Assembly: GCF_963583255.1 (NCBI RefSeq)
Contig: NC_084808.1
Location: 8,269,501-8,333,500 of the forward strand
DNA from: Pyrus communis
Taxonomy: Eukaryota; Streptophyta; Magnoliopsida; Rosales; Rosaceae
Direction of reading: 5' to 3'
Length of the DNA: 64,000 nt
The position numbers and the translations under genes are program-made. The notes under the pieces are model-generated. The model had not been told where the DNA came from. It was given only the letters and a program-made list of their open reading frames with translations, and ran no database searches. Each line of letters starts with the position of its first letter. Position 1 is the first letter of the stretch. Positions 21,699-33,042 of the stretch are shown here, in pieces.

Positions 21699-21743
21699 TT
21701 TGACCCGTTATCCAATTAGGCCTCAAGGTAAGAAGGCTTCAAA
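21699..21743 (+). repeat. 45 bp direct repeat flanking E2, left copy
   Basis: Matches 26517-26561 except for two C/T differences. It spans ORF1 sequence from TTTGACCCGTTAT to GGCTTCAAA, far longer than a normal 5 bp target duplication. Confidence 0.92.
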
Positions 21744-24168
21744 TCTTCAAGGTATCTCTGCGCCAAAGAGTCAATTATATCAATGGAAAAACATGAATGA
21801 TCCTCACTAGGATACTTAATAGAATCAGAAAGACTAAAATTAACAACTTCCCCATCAAATTCCATGGACAAAGTTCCATTAAACACATCAATCTTCGTCC
21901 GAGCCGTCTTCATGAATGGCCGTCCAAGGAGGATTGGCAACGAAGGGGCATGGTCAGATTCATCCATCTCGAGCATATAGAAGTCCGCCGGAAAGATTAA
22001 ATGATTTACATGCACTAACACATCTTCCAAAACTCCATTTGGATATGCATTAGATCTATCGGCCAATTGTATGATTACACCATCATTTTTCAATACTCCT
22101 AGGTTCTAGATGCATAAATTGAATATGGCATGACATTTATAGAAGCACCTAGGTCTAACATGGCAGATTCGAAACGAGTGTTACCTATCACACAAGGAAT
22201 GGTAAAACTACCCGGATCTTTGCATTTGGGGGGTAGTTTGCGTTGCAAGATGGCAGAGACATTTTCACCCACCTTTACCACCTCTTTGGTCGACATCCTC
22301 TTCTTAGTGGTGCAAAGCTCCTTTAAAAACTTGGCGTACCTCGGGACTTGCTTGATTGCATCCAAAAGGGGTATGTTTACTTGAACTTTCCGAAATGTCT
22401 CAAGTATGTCCTTCTCGGCTTCTTCTTTCTTTGTTTGCATGAACCTACTAGGAAAAGGCACATTCGAAGGAAAAACATTAGTAGGAACCGAATTTGACAC
22501 ATTCTTACCCTTTTTGGACAAATTGGACAATTTGGGGTCACTTAAGGCTTGCGGCAAAGGTGTTTCCACCTTTGCCGTGGGTTGGCTTAATTCCTCCTCT
22601 TCAATTCTCAGTTTTTCATCCTCGTTAGGACCTGGTGGTGATGGTGTAGGACCTGCCCCGACTTCTTTTCCACTTCTCAAGAGTATGGCCTTTGCACTTT
22701 CGAAGCCTCCCTTTGGGTTTGGAATGGTAGAACTAGGAAGTTGGCCTTGATCACGAAACTTCCCTACAAAATCTGCAATCTGCCCAATTTGTTTCTCCAA
22801 TTGATCCACCCTCTTGTCTTGGTTTTGCATGGCTTTGGCTTGATTCTCTTGCCCCTGAGACAAATTAGTTAGTAACTTAAGAAGTGTATCATTGTCTAGG
22901 GACGTACCTGAAGCATTCGGGGCAGATTGTTATGGAGCATGTGTGGGTGCGTATGGCTTAGTGAAGAACCCTGGGGGTTGTTGTCTAAAGCCTCCTTGTT
23001 GTGGTGGTTGTTGGGGCTCCCTCCACTTGAAGTTTGGGTGGTCTCTCCAACCTGGATTATATGTGTTAGAATATGGATCGTTCCTTGGTTGGTTTTGGCC
23101 TTGAAATCCAATTGCATTTGCGCTTTCCCATCCACCATTTTCGATGAGTTGTGGGCACTTCTCAGAAACATGTCCTTGGATAGAACACACTCCGCATACA
23201 ATTGGTCCTTGCATCCTCATTCCTTCGGCCATCTGAGACACAATGGAAGTAAGATTAGCTAATTGTGAATGAATGTCGGGTGTGGAACTTACCTCATGAA
23301 CTTGCTGCCGTGGGGGTCCTCTTTGGCCTACTCTTTCGTATTGTTGAGCGTTCAATGCTCGGTTAGCAATCAAGACCTTGGCAGCCATGGGTGTCTTGTC
23401 CACCAATGCTCCACTCGCCGAGGCATCGAGCATTTGACGTTCAATTGGTAGGAGCCCCTCGTAGAAGTATTGTAGAAGTAACTCCTCCTTCATCTGATGC
23501 TGTGGACAAGAAGCAACAAGGGATTTAAAACGTTCATAATACGTAGGAAAAGACTCACCTTCTTCTTGCTGAATTCCACTTATCCTTTTACGTAAAAGGA
23601 TGATTCGAGAAGTTGGGAAAAACTTCTCCAGAAATGCCCTCTTCATACTCTCCCATGATGTGACGGTTCTGGGAGCTAATTCATACAACCAATCTTTGGC
23701 TTTGTCCATTAAAGAGAATGGAAAAGCCTTCATCTTCAAAATACTTCCATCTACGTTGACGGGAGTCATGCTTGAACACACCACCTCGAATTCCTTCAGA
23801 TGCTTGTTCGGATCCTCCATGGACAACCCATGGTATTTTGGAATGTCGTGGAGCAAACTTGACTTCAACTCGAACTCCTCGGTCTTACCTTGGGCAGGTG
23901 GGGGATATTGGATACACAAAGGTGCGGCATTATCCAATCCCGAAGCAGAAAGCTCCTTGAGTGTCCGGTTGTCCATGGCCATGCCTTGTGGTTCTTTAAA
24001 AATCCTTGCCGTGGCCTCCTCTTCCTCTTCTAGGACTTGTTCTTCAAGGTTAGGTTCCGGGCTTGGTGGATTTGATTTGTGTTGCTTCCTCTTTCGTCTC
24101 AAAGTCCTCTCAAAATCGCTGTCAAAGTCTAAGATATGCTCACGAATCGATTGAGAACTCCGAGTCAT
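21744..24168 (-). pseudogene. E2 gag-protease fragment
   Basis: Starts MTRSSQSIREHI at 24168, as in E1. The capsid region is followed by the zinc knuckle CGVCSIQGHVSEKC and the NTYNPGWRDHPNFKWREP box. A TAA near 22930 interrupts the frame (a Gln codon is the likely ancestor). A second open stretch (22863-22099) reaches the protease active site DLGASINVMPYS. One base is missing after YAS (near 22097), shifting into the frame that runs KNDGVIIQLADRSNAYPN to SLAQRYLEDL, where the element is cut. No RT. The product could not support transposition. Confidence 0.85.
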
Positions 24169-24267
24169 ACACTAGTACCTAAAACAAGAAAAACAAAACA
24201 AGGTCAGAAACTTTAACAAACTAAACTAAACAGAAAGTAACAATCCAAGGGATTAGCAAAGTTGCTA

Positions 24268-24286
24268 ATCCCCGGCAACGGCGCCA
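24268..24286 (-). promoter_or_regulatory. E2 primer binding site (tRNA-Asp type)
   Basis: Reverse complement of TGGCGCCGTTGCCGGGGAT, six bases from the LTR end. Confidence 0.9.
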
Positions 24287-24292
24287 AAAATT

Positions 24293-26516
24293 TGATGCGA
24301 AATATATAAGCACACAAATTAAAACCCTCTTTTGACAATTGTAGTATATGTATAAGTAGGGATCGTTCTAAACCGGGGATTAGGAGGGATTGCTAAATCA
24401 CTTGGAAACTGACTCAAAAACATAACACAAAGGTTAAAACACTAAACTAGACTCAAAGAATGCAAAACTAAACACTTAAAACACTAAAACAAACCAAAAG
24501 ACTCAAAATAGCACCAAAACACTCAAAACTGCCTTAAAAACACAATCTGGGCAGTTTTGAGCACTTACACTAATTTGGACGAATTTGGGTGGTAAATTGA
24601 ATCAAAACACTTAGAAACACAAACTAAGACACTTTCTAACTAAATTGGACACTAAAGTAAAGGGGGATTTAGTTTTTGACGAAATTAAACAAAGTGCACA
24701 GATTGTAATTAAAACAGATTGTAAAGATGAATTTGATGAAAATATGGATGGAATGCTAGCTAGAAGGTTCTTCTCCACACATGTCACACTTGCATACAAG
24801 ATGATTTTCAGTTGGTCTTTCGATGAATCATGAAACTCAACACCCCAGGTTAATTAGGTTCGCTTAAATTAACCTTCAAGTTCTCCTTAAGTTAATGAAT
24901 TGGATGGGACAACGCATACACAATTCAAAACATTCTCCAAAAGTCCTTTACGTGAAAAGCACAATAAAGATACAATCAAAGATCATTAAGCAACATGAAA
25001 ACTATAAGTGTTGACGAGGCATTTGTTACTATGATGAGCATGAAACTAGTGCCAAGAATTCATTTAACGCGATCGTTTATAAGCGACCTCCACTACTTGT
25101 GAATATAAGTTTGTAACTATTAGGTGAAACTCACTTATATTCTAGCATCATATTCATGCATGAAAACTAAGCGTGCACTCTCAATAAACATACACAAATA
25201 AGTTATCAATCAAGCAGTTAAACAAATTGAATCCACAACTCATGAAATTCCAACCAAAGGTAATCAATTCATATTGCAAGCATAAACATGGTTTAGAATC
25301 ACCCCCTAGCTAACTAGGGATTTAGCCTCTCATGTTCACAAAAAGAGAAACAAAATTGAACTTAAACATAAAGAACAAAAGATTGATTACACCTAGAACG
25401 CCCAACGAATCCACTTGAATTTCTGCGCGTTTAAGCTCCTCTTTCTTCTTCTCCTTGCTGCGGCAGAGATGTTTTTGGATGATTTGGGATGATTTTCTGG
25501 GTTGTAGATGGTTTTATGGGGATATGGTGGTGCGGCAAGGGGTGTGAGTGGTGGAGGAAGGTTAGGAATGGTGGCTGGACTAGTGGGAAGGTACGGCAGA
25601 GAAGGAAATAGGGTGATGGTGGCTGTGGCTTAGAGGACTTAGGGTGAATGATGGCTACGACTGAGATGTGGAATTAGGGTTCTTGAAGAATGGATGGGAG
25701 TTGCGGCTGATATGGATGATGGATGAATGGGAGGCTACGGATTGAAGGGAGAATATGGAAGGGTGGCTGCAAGATGAAAAGAATGAATGAAAAGTGAATC
25801 CTAGGGTGCGGCTAGGGTTTAAAATATATATGGTTTCAGAAATAAAACCCTAGCTTATTTTGGTTAATTAAAATTAAGTCAAAGGCTGCTAGAATTAGGA
25901 AATTAAATCAGAAATCTAAAAGGGAATTGATTAATAGGTGCGGCTAGGGTTTATTTGAAAGGGAAATAGGTTTAAGTTCAGAAATTAAAGGGAAAGTGGC
26001 TGCAAGGTGCGGCTAGGGTTTAGTTTAGGAAAGGAGCATGTGTTTAATTGCATAACCTAAGACAAAATTACCCCCCTTGCACGGCAAGGGAAACCCACGG
26101 CAAAAGGGGTTTAAGGGGCTAGGGCCTTTGTTTTGTGTCCTAAAGTGCCTACAAGGCCTTCAAAGTGGCTAGAAAATACGGACGTTTAAGATTAGGAAAG
26201 GTTACCAAAACGGGAAACCTAGGGTTAACTTTCCTACTTCAAGTAGGAATCCTTGTTGAAGTAGGAATCCTCGTTGAAGTAGGAATCCTCGTTGAAGGAG
26301 GAATTCATTGTTGGAGTAGGAATTCATCGTTTCTTCAAGTCTTCAACTCATTCATTCCTCTTTTGCTCCAAAAGACTCCAATTTGCATCTTCTTGCACAC
26401 TTTGGCTTTATAATATGAAAATGCACAAAAGTGACTTTAAACACTAAAATAACTAAGGAAAACAACATAAATGCACGAGAACAAGCTAATTAAGTCGCAT
26501 GAATATGCTCCTATCA
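24293..26516 (-). repeat. E2 5' LTR (2224 bp)
   Basis: On the minus strand it starts TGATAGGAGCATATTC and ends TTTCGCATCA. It contains an approximately 18 bp minisatellite AAGTAGGAATCCTCGTTG (about 26237-26300), a repeated GTGCGGCTAGGGTTT motif (25806-26020), and a TA-rich stretch near 25827 that could serve as TATA. Confidence 0.9.
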
Positions 26517-26973
26517 TTCGACCCGTTATCTAATTAGGCCTCAAGGTAAGAAGGCTTCAAAGAGAAAAGGGCGTGCTTCCAAGAATAATTATGCAAAGTT
26601 CATGGAAGAACTTACTCACCAAGGTGAATTGACTTTGGCGAGCGAACTGGCGAAATATGAGGCTGATAAGGCTAGAGAGGACGCAAAAGTTGCAGCTATT
26701 GAGAGAGAATTTCAGGCTAATGAGAGAGAAAGAGAGCTACTTAGGCAAGAAAGGGAAAATGTTAGAGAAGAAAGACGGGTTCAACGAGATCGTGAGATTA
26801 TGAACACGCCTTTAGAAGGGAAGTCTCCAAATTCTAAATTTTTTTGGAAATCAGAGAAAGCGGACGTGGTGCGAAGAAGGCATGCAAGAGAAGCGAGAGC
26901 AAGCCAAGATGGTCCTAGCACCACAAGAGAAGATCATCCTAGCATCACAAATTGGTTAAGTGATGATAAATAG
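26517..26973 (+). pseudogene. Harbinger ORF1, 3' part
   Basis: Resumes ORF1 after E2, repeating 45 bp (STRYLIRPQGKKAS), then KRKGRASKNNYAKFMEEL. A long charged helix follows (EADKAREDAKVAAIEREF, RERELLRQERENVREERR), a predicted coiled coil, ending ITNWLSDDK with a stop at 26971-26973. The C-terminal coiled coil and the NWLSDD-like end are usual for plant PIF/Harbinger ORF1 proteins. Reading frame is open throughout, but it is cut from its 5' half by 4.8 kb of retroelement. Confidence 0.8.
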
Positions 26974-27273
26974 AGTAGTTTTTGTAATCGGAGCCCATAA
27001 TTTTCCAATCACTTTGGGTTGTAATTTATTATTTATTGTTTGTATTATTTATGTTGTTTCCAATTAATTGAATATTTATTCAAATTAATTTGGTAAGTTA
27101 TTTATACTAAGAGAATATTTATTGAAATGACAAAAACACACCAAATAAAATTACATAAGCATACCGAATAATAAAAAACTCACTAAAAAAATAACATAAA
27201 CATACCAAATAATAAAACACACCAAATAAAATAACATAAACATATCAAATTCAAAAAAACTCACTAAATGAAC
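26974..27273. other. Harbinger intergenic spacer between convergent genes
   Basis: AT-rich, with repeated ACACACCAAATAAAATTACATA-like units (27148-27250). No gene. Confidence 0.5.
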
Positions 27274-28605
27274 TTAATTATCTTCAGCTTGTTTCAATGC
27301 CCATTGGTGCTCTATCAAGTCAATTTGTCGGGCATTGTGCATGTCTGGCATTTGAAATGCAGTATATCATTGAATGAGCCTTTCATTGTAACGTTTATCC
27401 CTTTGTAATGGCTCATGTTGCACGGGCTCATCGGTGGTGTCATGAGCACAATATATACGTGTTCTTGAATTGTTCATCGTGTCTGGCTCATATTCATCAA
27501 TGGCATAATCGTACTCATCTTCCACAATCATGTTGTGAAGAATGATGCACGTCATCATGATGGATCGAAGCGACTCTACATCAAACAATCTGGAAGCACC
27601 CATGACGATCGCCCATCGAGCTTGGAGGATACCGAAACAACGCTCCACATCCTTCCTACACCCCTCTTGACAACTTGCAAAGTGTTTTTCCTTTGCACTT
27701 CGCGGACGTGGCACTGTTTTGACAAATGTTGACCATCGCAGGTAAATGCCGTCAGCTAGGTATTATGGCCCATCGTACATACGTCTGTTGACCTCATACG
27801 TGACTTTTGGTGTCTTTCCTTGCAGGACATCGTTGAACACTAGGGATTGGGCAAGGACGTTGATGTCATTTTGAGCTCCTGGGACTCCGAAAAAGGCGTG
27901 CCAAATCCATGTATCAAAAGATGCCACCGCTTCCAGAATGATACTTTGTGCTCATTTTCTGTCCCCATAAGCGCTTTGCCATGCACTTGGACAAATTTTC
28001 CACGTCCAGTGCATACAATCAGTGCTTCCAATCATCGCAGGAAAACCACGCATCTCGGCCTTCTTCAACAACCGTTCCATGTCCATGTTTGTAGGTTTGC
28101 GGAGGTACTCAGCGGTGTAGATAGATTCGATTACTCCACAAAACCTCATCAGGGACTCAAGAATGGTTGATTTCCCCATCCTCGTTATCTCATCCACTTG
28201 GTCTGCAGATGCTCCATATGCAAGCATCTGCAAGGCAGCAGTAATTTTTTGCACAGGCAGGAGACCCATAGCAACAAAAGCATCATTCTTTTGCACAAAG
28301 TAAGAATCATGGTTGCAAACAACAATCATGATTTTGTTGAACAAATGTCGTTCCATTCTAAAATGACGTCTAAAGTACGTATCAAGGAATGCACTATTAG
28401 GGATAAAATAATCATCCAAGAGTTTCATACCTCGTCGTTGCCTACTTCTGTTAAGGTTTCCGCAATGGCTGGGCCTGCAGATCTGAGTCACAGCTTGGAT
28501 GACTCGACGGGAATGTGAGGCTCTACCCATTCTTACTTCGTCATCTCTCCTTCTACGCTCCTCATCCTCTTCCCTCTCATTTTTTGCCCCCTGGTGATTG
28601 AACAT
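27274..28605 (-). pseudogene. PIF/Harbinger DDE transposase, nonsense-broken
   Basis: From ATG at 28605 (MFNHQGAKNEREEDEERR). The N-terminal region has RRGMKLLDDYFIPNSAF and MERHLFNKIM; a helix-turn-helix-like part is ADQVDEITRMGKSTILES. DDE residues: D in GSTDCMHWTWK, D in PGAQNDINVLAQ, E in DVERCFGILQARW, followed by SIMMTCIILHNMIVED. Three in-frame stops: TGA after SAYGDRK (27952), TAA after YDGP (near 27765), and TGA after NERLIQ (27367-27369). After the last, the frame continues to QWALKQAEDN and a natural stop at 27274. About 440 codons, the usual length for the family. It would cut and paste the element using ORF1 as partner. No frameshift was seen, so decay is mainly by point changes. 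Confidence 0.9.
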
Positions 28606-28879
28606 TGCTTCTGATTGGTTAAACAATTATTCTCTTCCTGATCGAGTTCCTACATCATCCTTGAGGAAGAAGAAGATATTGTAAAAAAAAAGCAAAAGCT
28701 ATGAATAATGATACAGATTTTTGTGAAGAAGGAAACAGAAACTATGAATAATGATAGAGATCTTGAGAAAATTGGTGTGAGATTTGTGAGGATGGATGGT
28801 GGATTATATGGAGGATTCAGAAAGGATTAGGTTGTACATAATGCCATGTGACATGCCATCATTCGTTAAAAATCTGATG

Positions 28880-29225
28880 GAAATATATCCTTAAAGATTG
28901 TAAACAGATTATGACATGTGGCGCAACGTGATTGGTTAATAATCTTATTAGAAATCCATCACCAATAATTGTATTTTCGGATAATGACACGTGGCATAAC
29001 GAGTACGATTAAAAAATTTATCAGAAATCCATCCCCAATAATTGTCTTTTCAGATTTTATGACAAGTGGCGCAACGACAACGATTAAAAATCTTATCCGA
29101 AATTACAAATAAAATTATTTTGTATTATTTAATAATACTTCGGATAATGACACGTGGCACAACGAGAATGATTAAAAATCTTATCCGAAATTACAATTAA
29201 AATTATTTTGTATTATTTTATAAAT
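28880..29225. repeat. Harbinger right subterminal repeats
   Basis: At least four degenerate copies of a unit containing GACACGTGGCACAACGAGAA and ATTAAAAATCTTATC. Copies begin near 28914, 28986, 29060 and 29148. The CACGTG core recalls the left palindrome and GACACGTGACACAA at 20697. Confidence 0.7.
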
Positions 29226-29358
29226 AAAAAAATTACTAATATTTTATTGCCTATTGCCAGGGCTATTGAAGTGTAACGATGGAGATGCAAACGCTATTGC
29301 CAAGGCTATTACTGTTCATTAAGGGCAGTTACTGTTCATAAGGTGGATTGAATAGTGT

Positions 29359-29395
29359 ATAGCCTGGGGGGAGAGCTCCAACGCTGGAGTTGCTC
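29359..29395 (-). repeat. Harbinger right terminal inverted repeat
   Basis: Reading inward on the minus strand: GAGCAACTCCAGCGTTGGAG then CTCTCCCCCCAGG. Followed by the TAA duplication. Confidence 0.75.
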
Positions 29396-29398
29396 TAA

Positions 29399-30525
29399 GG
29401 AAAAAAAATGAACAAATCGAAAGATCCCTGTCCCGAATTAAAAACTAGAAAGCGAAAACAAAGGCGCTGAAAAGCAAAAGCTGAAAATTGATAGCACAAA
29501 TTGAAGTCCTGCACTGAAAGCGAAAGGAATCAGCAAAAATAAGAGAGAGAAGAGACAAAGCCACAGTCGATTCGATGATCGACACGTGGTCATAAGCAGA
29601 AAAGGCAAAACCAAGCAACACGCGGGGTAAAAAAAAAAAAACACCAGTTTGAAAACTTTGAGTTTTAACAATAAAAACAAAATAAAGGGTAAAGTGAATA
29701 GTATCAGGATTGACTTTTTAGTGTAAAAATATGATTTTTCGTTAAAGTGAACAGTACCGTGGCTTTTTCGTTAAAACTCCAAAAAAAAAAAGATGAAGAA
29801 AATGGACAAAAACGACATTTCATGTAGCATCTTCAAAATGCCAAAAATGTGGACGTTAGATCAAGGGCAAAACTGGGAGGGCGTTGTTAGTGAACAACAT
29901 TTTTTCCACTGGTTTTAGTATAGATAATAATGTATGACATTTATGTAATTATGAAGCTAAATTTTTTTAATGGTCTTTTTTATGGGTTCTTGATCAAGTT
30001 AAATGTGATTTTAGAAATAACATGAATAAGTAGCTTTAGATAAACAAAATAAAAAAAGATACAGAAAATTAGTCATAGGTTTACATGTCACAAGATACAT
30101 GGGTAAGGTTAACCTAAACATCACACCATATTTATAAACAAGTTGAGTCCTTTGACATGATTAGTTGAATAAGCCGGGTTAACATTGACTATTTATTTAC
30201 ACGATTACAATATGATATGGCTACATATACACAAGGGTAATGATTGAATAATAGACAAATTAAAATTCTCACAATACAAACATTAGATAAATGTTTATAT
30301 CGCAATGAAAATATTATTCTTACTATCTATTTGTATTATCTCTCTAAATGTGATGAGATTCACATTTGTTAATGCGCCCTACCTCTATTAGAGAAATGGT
30401 ACAAATAGATTGTAAATGTAGCACTACTCAGAATTTGAAATCTTCTATACATACATATAGACTATGTACCAAAATGTGAGCATAAGATGTTTATGGTTCT
30501 AGACAAACTAGAATATAATTTTATA
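29399..30525. other. unassigned AT-rich interval
   Basis: No gene recognised. If the two EG45-like exons belong to one gene, this is part of its intron. A segment near 29690-29790 with GTGAACAGTACCGTGGC and GTGAATAGTATC looks like a dispersed repeat. Confidence 0.35.
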
Positions 30526-30714
30526 TTATTCTTGGACCCTAACAATTGTACCTTTTTTCAGATTGGTCGGTTTAAAGTTAAGAATGAGCTCCGAAGGCCG
30601 ACTGGTACGTAGATAAGAATTAATACTAGTAGGAGCATTGACATCATAAGTTAAGTGGCCACCAAGTCTCCTCACCATGGCAACATGGCAATGTTCAGAA
30701 CACCAGTTTCCCAA
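30526..30714 (-). other. unrecognised open frame, possible exon
   Basis: A 62-codon minus-strand frame (CSEHCHVAMVRRLGGHL ... LKKGTIVRVQE, stop at 30526). Codons look less biased than the surrounding AT-rich DNA, but I recognise no family. It lies just downstream of the EG45-like exon 1 on the same strand and does not match the expected second exon. Confidence 0.2.
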
Positions 30715-30770
30715 TGAGGAACTAATTTAGATTGTGATCATACATTGAAAATGGTAAAATATATACTTAC

Positions 30771-30888
30771 GAACATAAGGAGATGTATAAAAAGTGGTTG
30801 TTCCCTCGGCTGTGTATGCTGCGGAGGGAAGGCGTATAAACATAGCCACCACGTCCACCACAATGAGAACTCGCGTCTCCATTCCCAT
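30771..30888 (-). pseudogene. EG45/expansin-like gene, exon 1
   Basis: From ATG at 30888 (MGMETRVLIVVDVV), or the next ATG at 30882, through a hydrophobic stretch ending SAAYT, a plausible signal peptide. It continues as AEGTTTFYTSPYV and stops at a consensus donor GTAAGT after GTTC. This matches the first exon of plant EG45-domain secreted proteins, where mature proteins begin with a G(T/S)A.(F/Y)Y..PY motif and an intron follows PYV. No second exon follows nearby; a phase-compatible fragment is at 15110-15177 on the same strand. It may be the stump of a gene broken by transposon insertions. Confidence 0.5.
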
Positions 30889-30949
30889 TTTATCTCCTAT
30901 AAAACAACTTGCTAGTGTACTTTGTTTCCAGTGCAGAATTTTGTAGGGC

Positions 30950-31375
30950 AAAATTAAAGGCTTCTGATCTGGTTTCTGTGGGAAAAAACGTAAATGCTTT
31001 GCTCCATTTTATAGCAGAAACCTGGAAAGTCAATCGTCATGTTCCATGCGTCAATCGTCATCTGCCAATTGATTGTATGATGTCTTCTGTGATTGCACCA
31101 ATATTGTAGTATGAAAGGTTTGCAAGGGCCCATAACATGAACAATGCTTGCATCTACACACTACCTTTTCCACCCGCTTAACAACTAAACAATTTCAAAT
31201 TTGATTTTTTTTTCTACACATACACACGATATTTAATAAACAACTTTGAAATTAAATAGTTTAATTATGAAATTTCTACCGTGTAAATATACATGTATCA
31301 CAAGTAGGCGAATAAGGTGGTGCATCTATACAATGTAAGCAACTATTATCTCCGTGACACTTCTCACGTAAAAAA
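30950..31375. other. unassigned interval
   Basis: No recognised gene. AT-rich. Confidence 0.3.
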
Positions 31376-31525
31376 AGAGGTATGTTATCCAGACACCTCA
31401 TTTTACTTCTCACACACCCCTTGATAATTTATATTCATTGATCTTCTTCAATTCATCTGATCAAACGGCCGAAAATTAAAAGGGTGTGTGAGAAGTAAAA
31501 TGGGATGTGTAGATATCACACCCCT
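31376..31525. mobile_element. small MITE / foldback element (about 150 bp)
   Basis: Two arms of about 45 bp form an inverted repeat. The core TTTTACTTCTCACACACCC is perfect (left near 31402-31420); the right arm reads GGGTGTGTGAGAAGTAAAA at about 31482-31500. The outer parts are imperfect (AGAGGTATGTTATCCAGACA against AGGGGTGTGATATCTACACA). No coding sequence. Superfamily not determined because no clear target duplication was found. Confidence 0.75.
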
Positions 31526-31575
31526 AAAAAAATTATGGAAACGATAATTTTCCGCTTAATATTATTATATGTATC

Positions 31576-33009
31576 TGATAAAGATTTTACCACTTGCAAA
31601 AGTAGGGATAAAAACACTTAAAAATACTTGCAAGAGAACAAGGTAGTTGTAGTATAAACGGCTCAAGCAATGTCGTTTTCCACAGGGATTGAATGAATAA
31701 TTTATGTAAATATCAAATCTTAATTAATTATTTGAAAACAAAGATTGGAAGAGTCTGGTTTTGAATTTAAAAATAATAAAAACAAATTCAATTAAAAAGG
31801 TTAAAGAAATTAGCAAAGTAAAGAAAACAAAGGAAAACGTTTTCAAAACCAAATTGTAAAAGCCTAGGGTTCCGCCGTCCCCTTAACAATCCTATGTAGA
31901 TTTATCAATTACTTATGAATTACCCATGCAACTTTGAAGGTTAGGTTTTCCTAATGCATATTCTACTCGTGATATTCAAGCTAGAACATATAACAAACAT
32001 GCAATCCGTCCGTAGTATTCAGATCAAATATAAACATGCATGACTCATTATGCTTTCTAAAAATCCTTTGAAAAACCATGCAACCCCTAAGACGTGATAT
32101 TCATCCTAGGTGAAATTACAACTATCAATCACAAGAAGCAATACTCAATTCCCTAATGGTAATCCGACCAAATTGCATTTGATTACTTATCTAAACATTC
32201 TAATGGTAGCTAAACATTAAGATATAGAGACAGTTTAAAGCACAATGATTAATAATTCAAAGTATGCATGTATAAATCATACGCAATTAAATAAAAACTA
32301 CATATTCATGCTAAGGCTCAAGGCATCGTCCTAGCAAACAAAAATTAGCTATGAACAACCATAAAACAAAAGGAATTTCTTGAAATAGAAAAAGGATATA
32401 AAACACCTTCAAAATATAAAGTGTCAAAGCCTAGCTAAATTCTCCACGTACGGTCCCCCCTTCTTCTAATGGCTAAAAAGTCTTATTTATACTACTAGAA
32501 AATAAAACTCTACCTTCAAAAAGTCTTAGAATAAAATTAGGAAACATAATTAAATGATAAAACAAAAAATAAAAGGTTTCATATTTGAACTAGAATTCGG
32601 AAGTTCTCAGAAAATCATACTTTTAACCAACCAAATCAACTCCGATTTGGTCCCAAAGGTCTCTTTTGAAAGTTGAAGATGTCCCTTACAAATCATCAAA
32701 AGGAATCTTCCTCAAAATATGCCATCTTGACCTTCAAAATACCCAAAATGTCCAGAAACATCAATCTGGAAAAGCTGCCCGCTGGGCCTTAATTCCATTG
32801 CCACGGTCAAACGGCCTAGTAGAAAAATATGGAATTTTGATACAATCATCTTGAAAGAATCACAAACATCCTCCAATTGGAATCACTCCAAAATTCATCT
32901 GTTTGAATACTTTTGAAAATATATAACAAAGTATCAAAGTTCTACTAAAATAATCAATAAATTAATACTAAGAATAAGGTAAAATATATGGTATAATATG
33001 GACTCATCA
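31576..33009 (-). repeat. 3' LTR of another gypsy-like element (minus)
   Basis: Runs TGATAAAGATTTTACC to GGACTCATCA (1434 bp) and is followed by TACCCCCAAAAC, a PPT when read on minus. GTATC (31571-31575) is the presumed target duplication. It has TAGGGTTCCGCCGTCCCCTT and long AT-rich stretches. Different in sequence from the E1-E5 LTRs. Its other LTR and pol are not in the window. Confidence 0.6.
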
Positions 33010-33037
33010 ATACCCCCAAAACTCAAAAACAAAGATA

Positions 33038-33042
33038 AAAAC
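33038..33042 (+). repeat. target duplication of the solo LTR, left
   Basis: AAAAC, identical to 35278-35282. Confidence 0.85.

Larger units (their letters stand above)
20975..21743 (+). pseudogene. Harbinger ORF1 (SANT/Myb-like DNA-binding protein), 5' part
   Basis: Exon 1 (20975-21256) begins MTTGAGTNWSLLEDVALC and contains a trihelix/SANT-like domain with WSLIHTNYLGKIGG and SMSSRWKLLSQSFNTW. A GT donor follows at 21257. Exon 2 starts at 21455 after GTGCAG with ELQAQAWYAAKTKSKNKSF. An 8 bp tandem duplication (GTTGGAAT at 21525-21532 and 21533-21540) shifts the frame; after it the sequence reads IVKDCPKFRVVPVGPKVHMN and on to SCLTRYPIRPQGKKAS at about 21740, where E2 starts. In PIF/Harbinger elements ORF1 is needed with the transposase for nuclear import and end binding. 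The rest is at 26517-26973. Inactive because of the shift and the insertion. Confidence 0.8.
21744..26516 (-). mobile_element. E2: truncated Athila-like element (5' LTR, gag, PR only)
   Basis: Minus-strand order: 5' LTR (26516-24293, 2224 bp), PBS (24286-24268), gag and protease, then an abrupt end at 21744 in the PR-RT linker. RT, RNase H, integrase, PPT and 3' LTR are absent. The LTR side is a clean ATCA/TGAT terminus next to TTCGA. The other end joins host ORF1 sequence at a short shared stretch (CTTCAA on plus), and the 45 bp of host DNA after the LTR is repeated before the truncated end. Confidence 0.88.
20226..29395. mobile_element. PIF/Harbinger DNA transposon with nested retroelement
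   Basis: Flanked by TAA at 20223-20225 and 29396-29398, the 3 bp duplication of the PIF/Harbinger superfamily. Termini are imperfect inverted repeats: GAGCAAGCCCAGTGTTG on the left and GAGCAACTCCAGCGTTG reading inward from the right. It carries the two genes of the superfamily in convergent order: SANT/Myb-like ORF1 on plus (20975-26973, interrupted) and DDE transposase on minus (28605-27274). Total length 9170 bp, or about 4.35 kb without E2 and its 45 bp duplication. Both genes are broken, so this copy is not autonomous. Confidence 0.88.
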
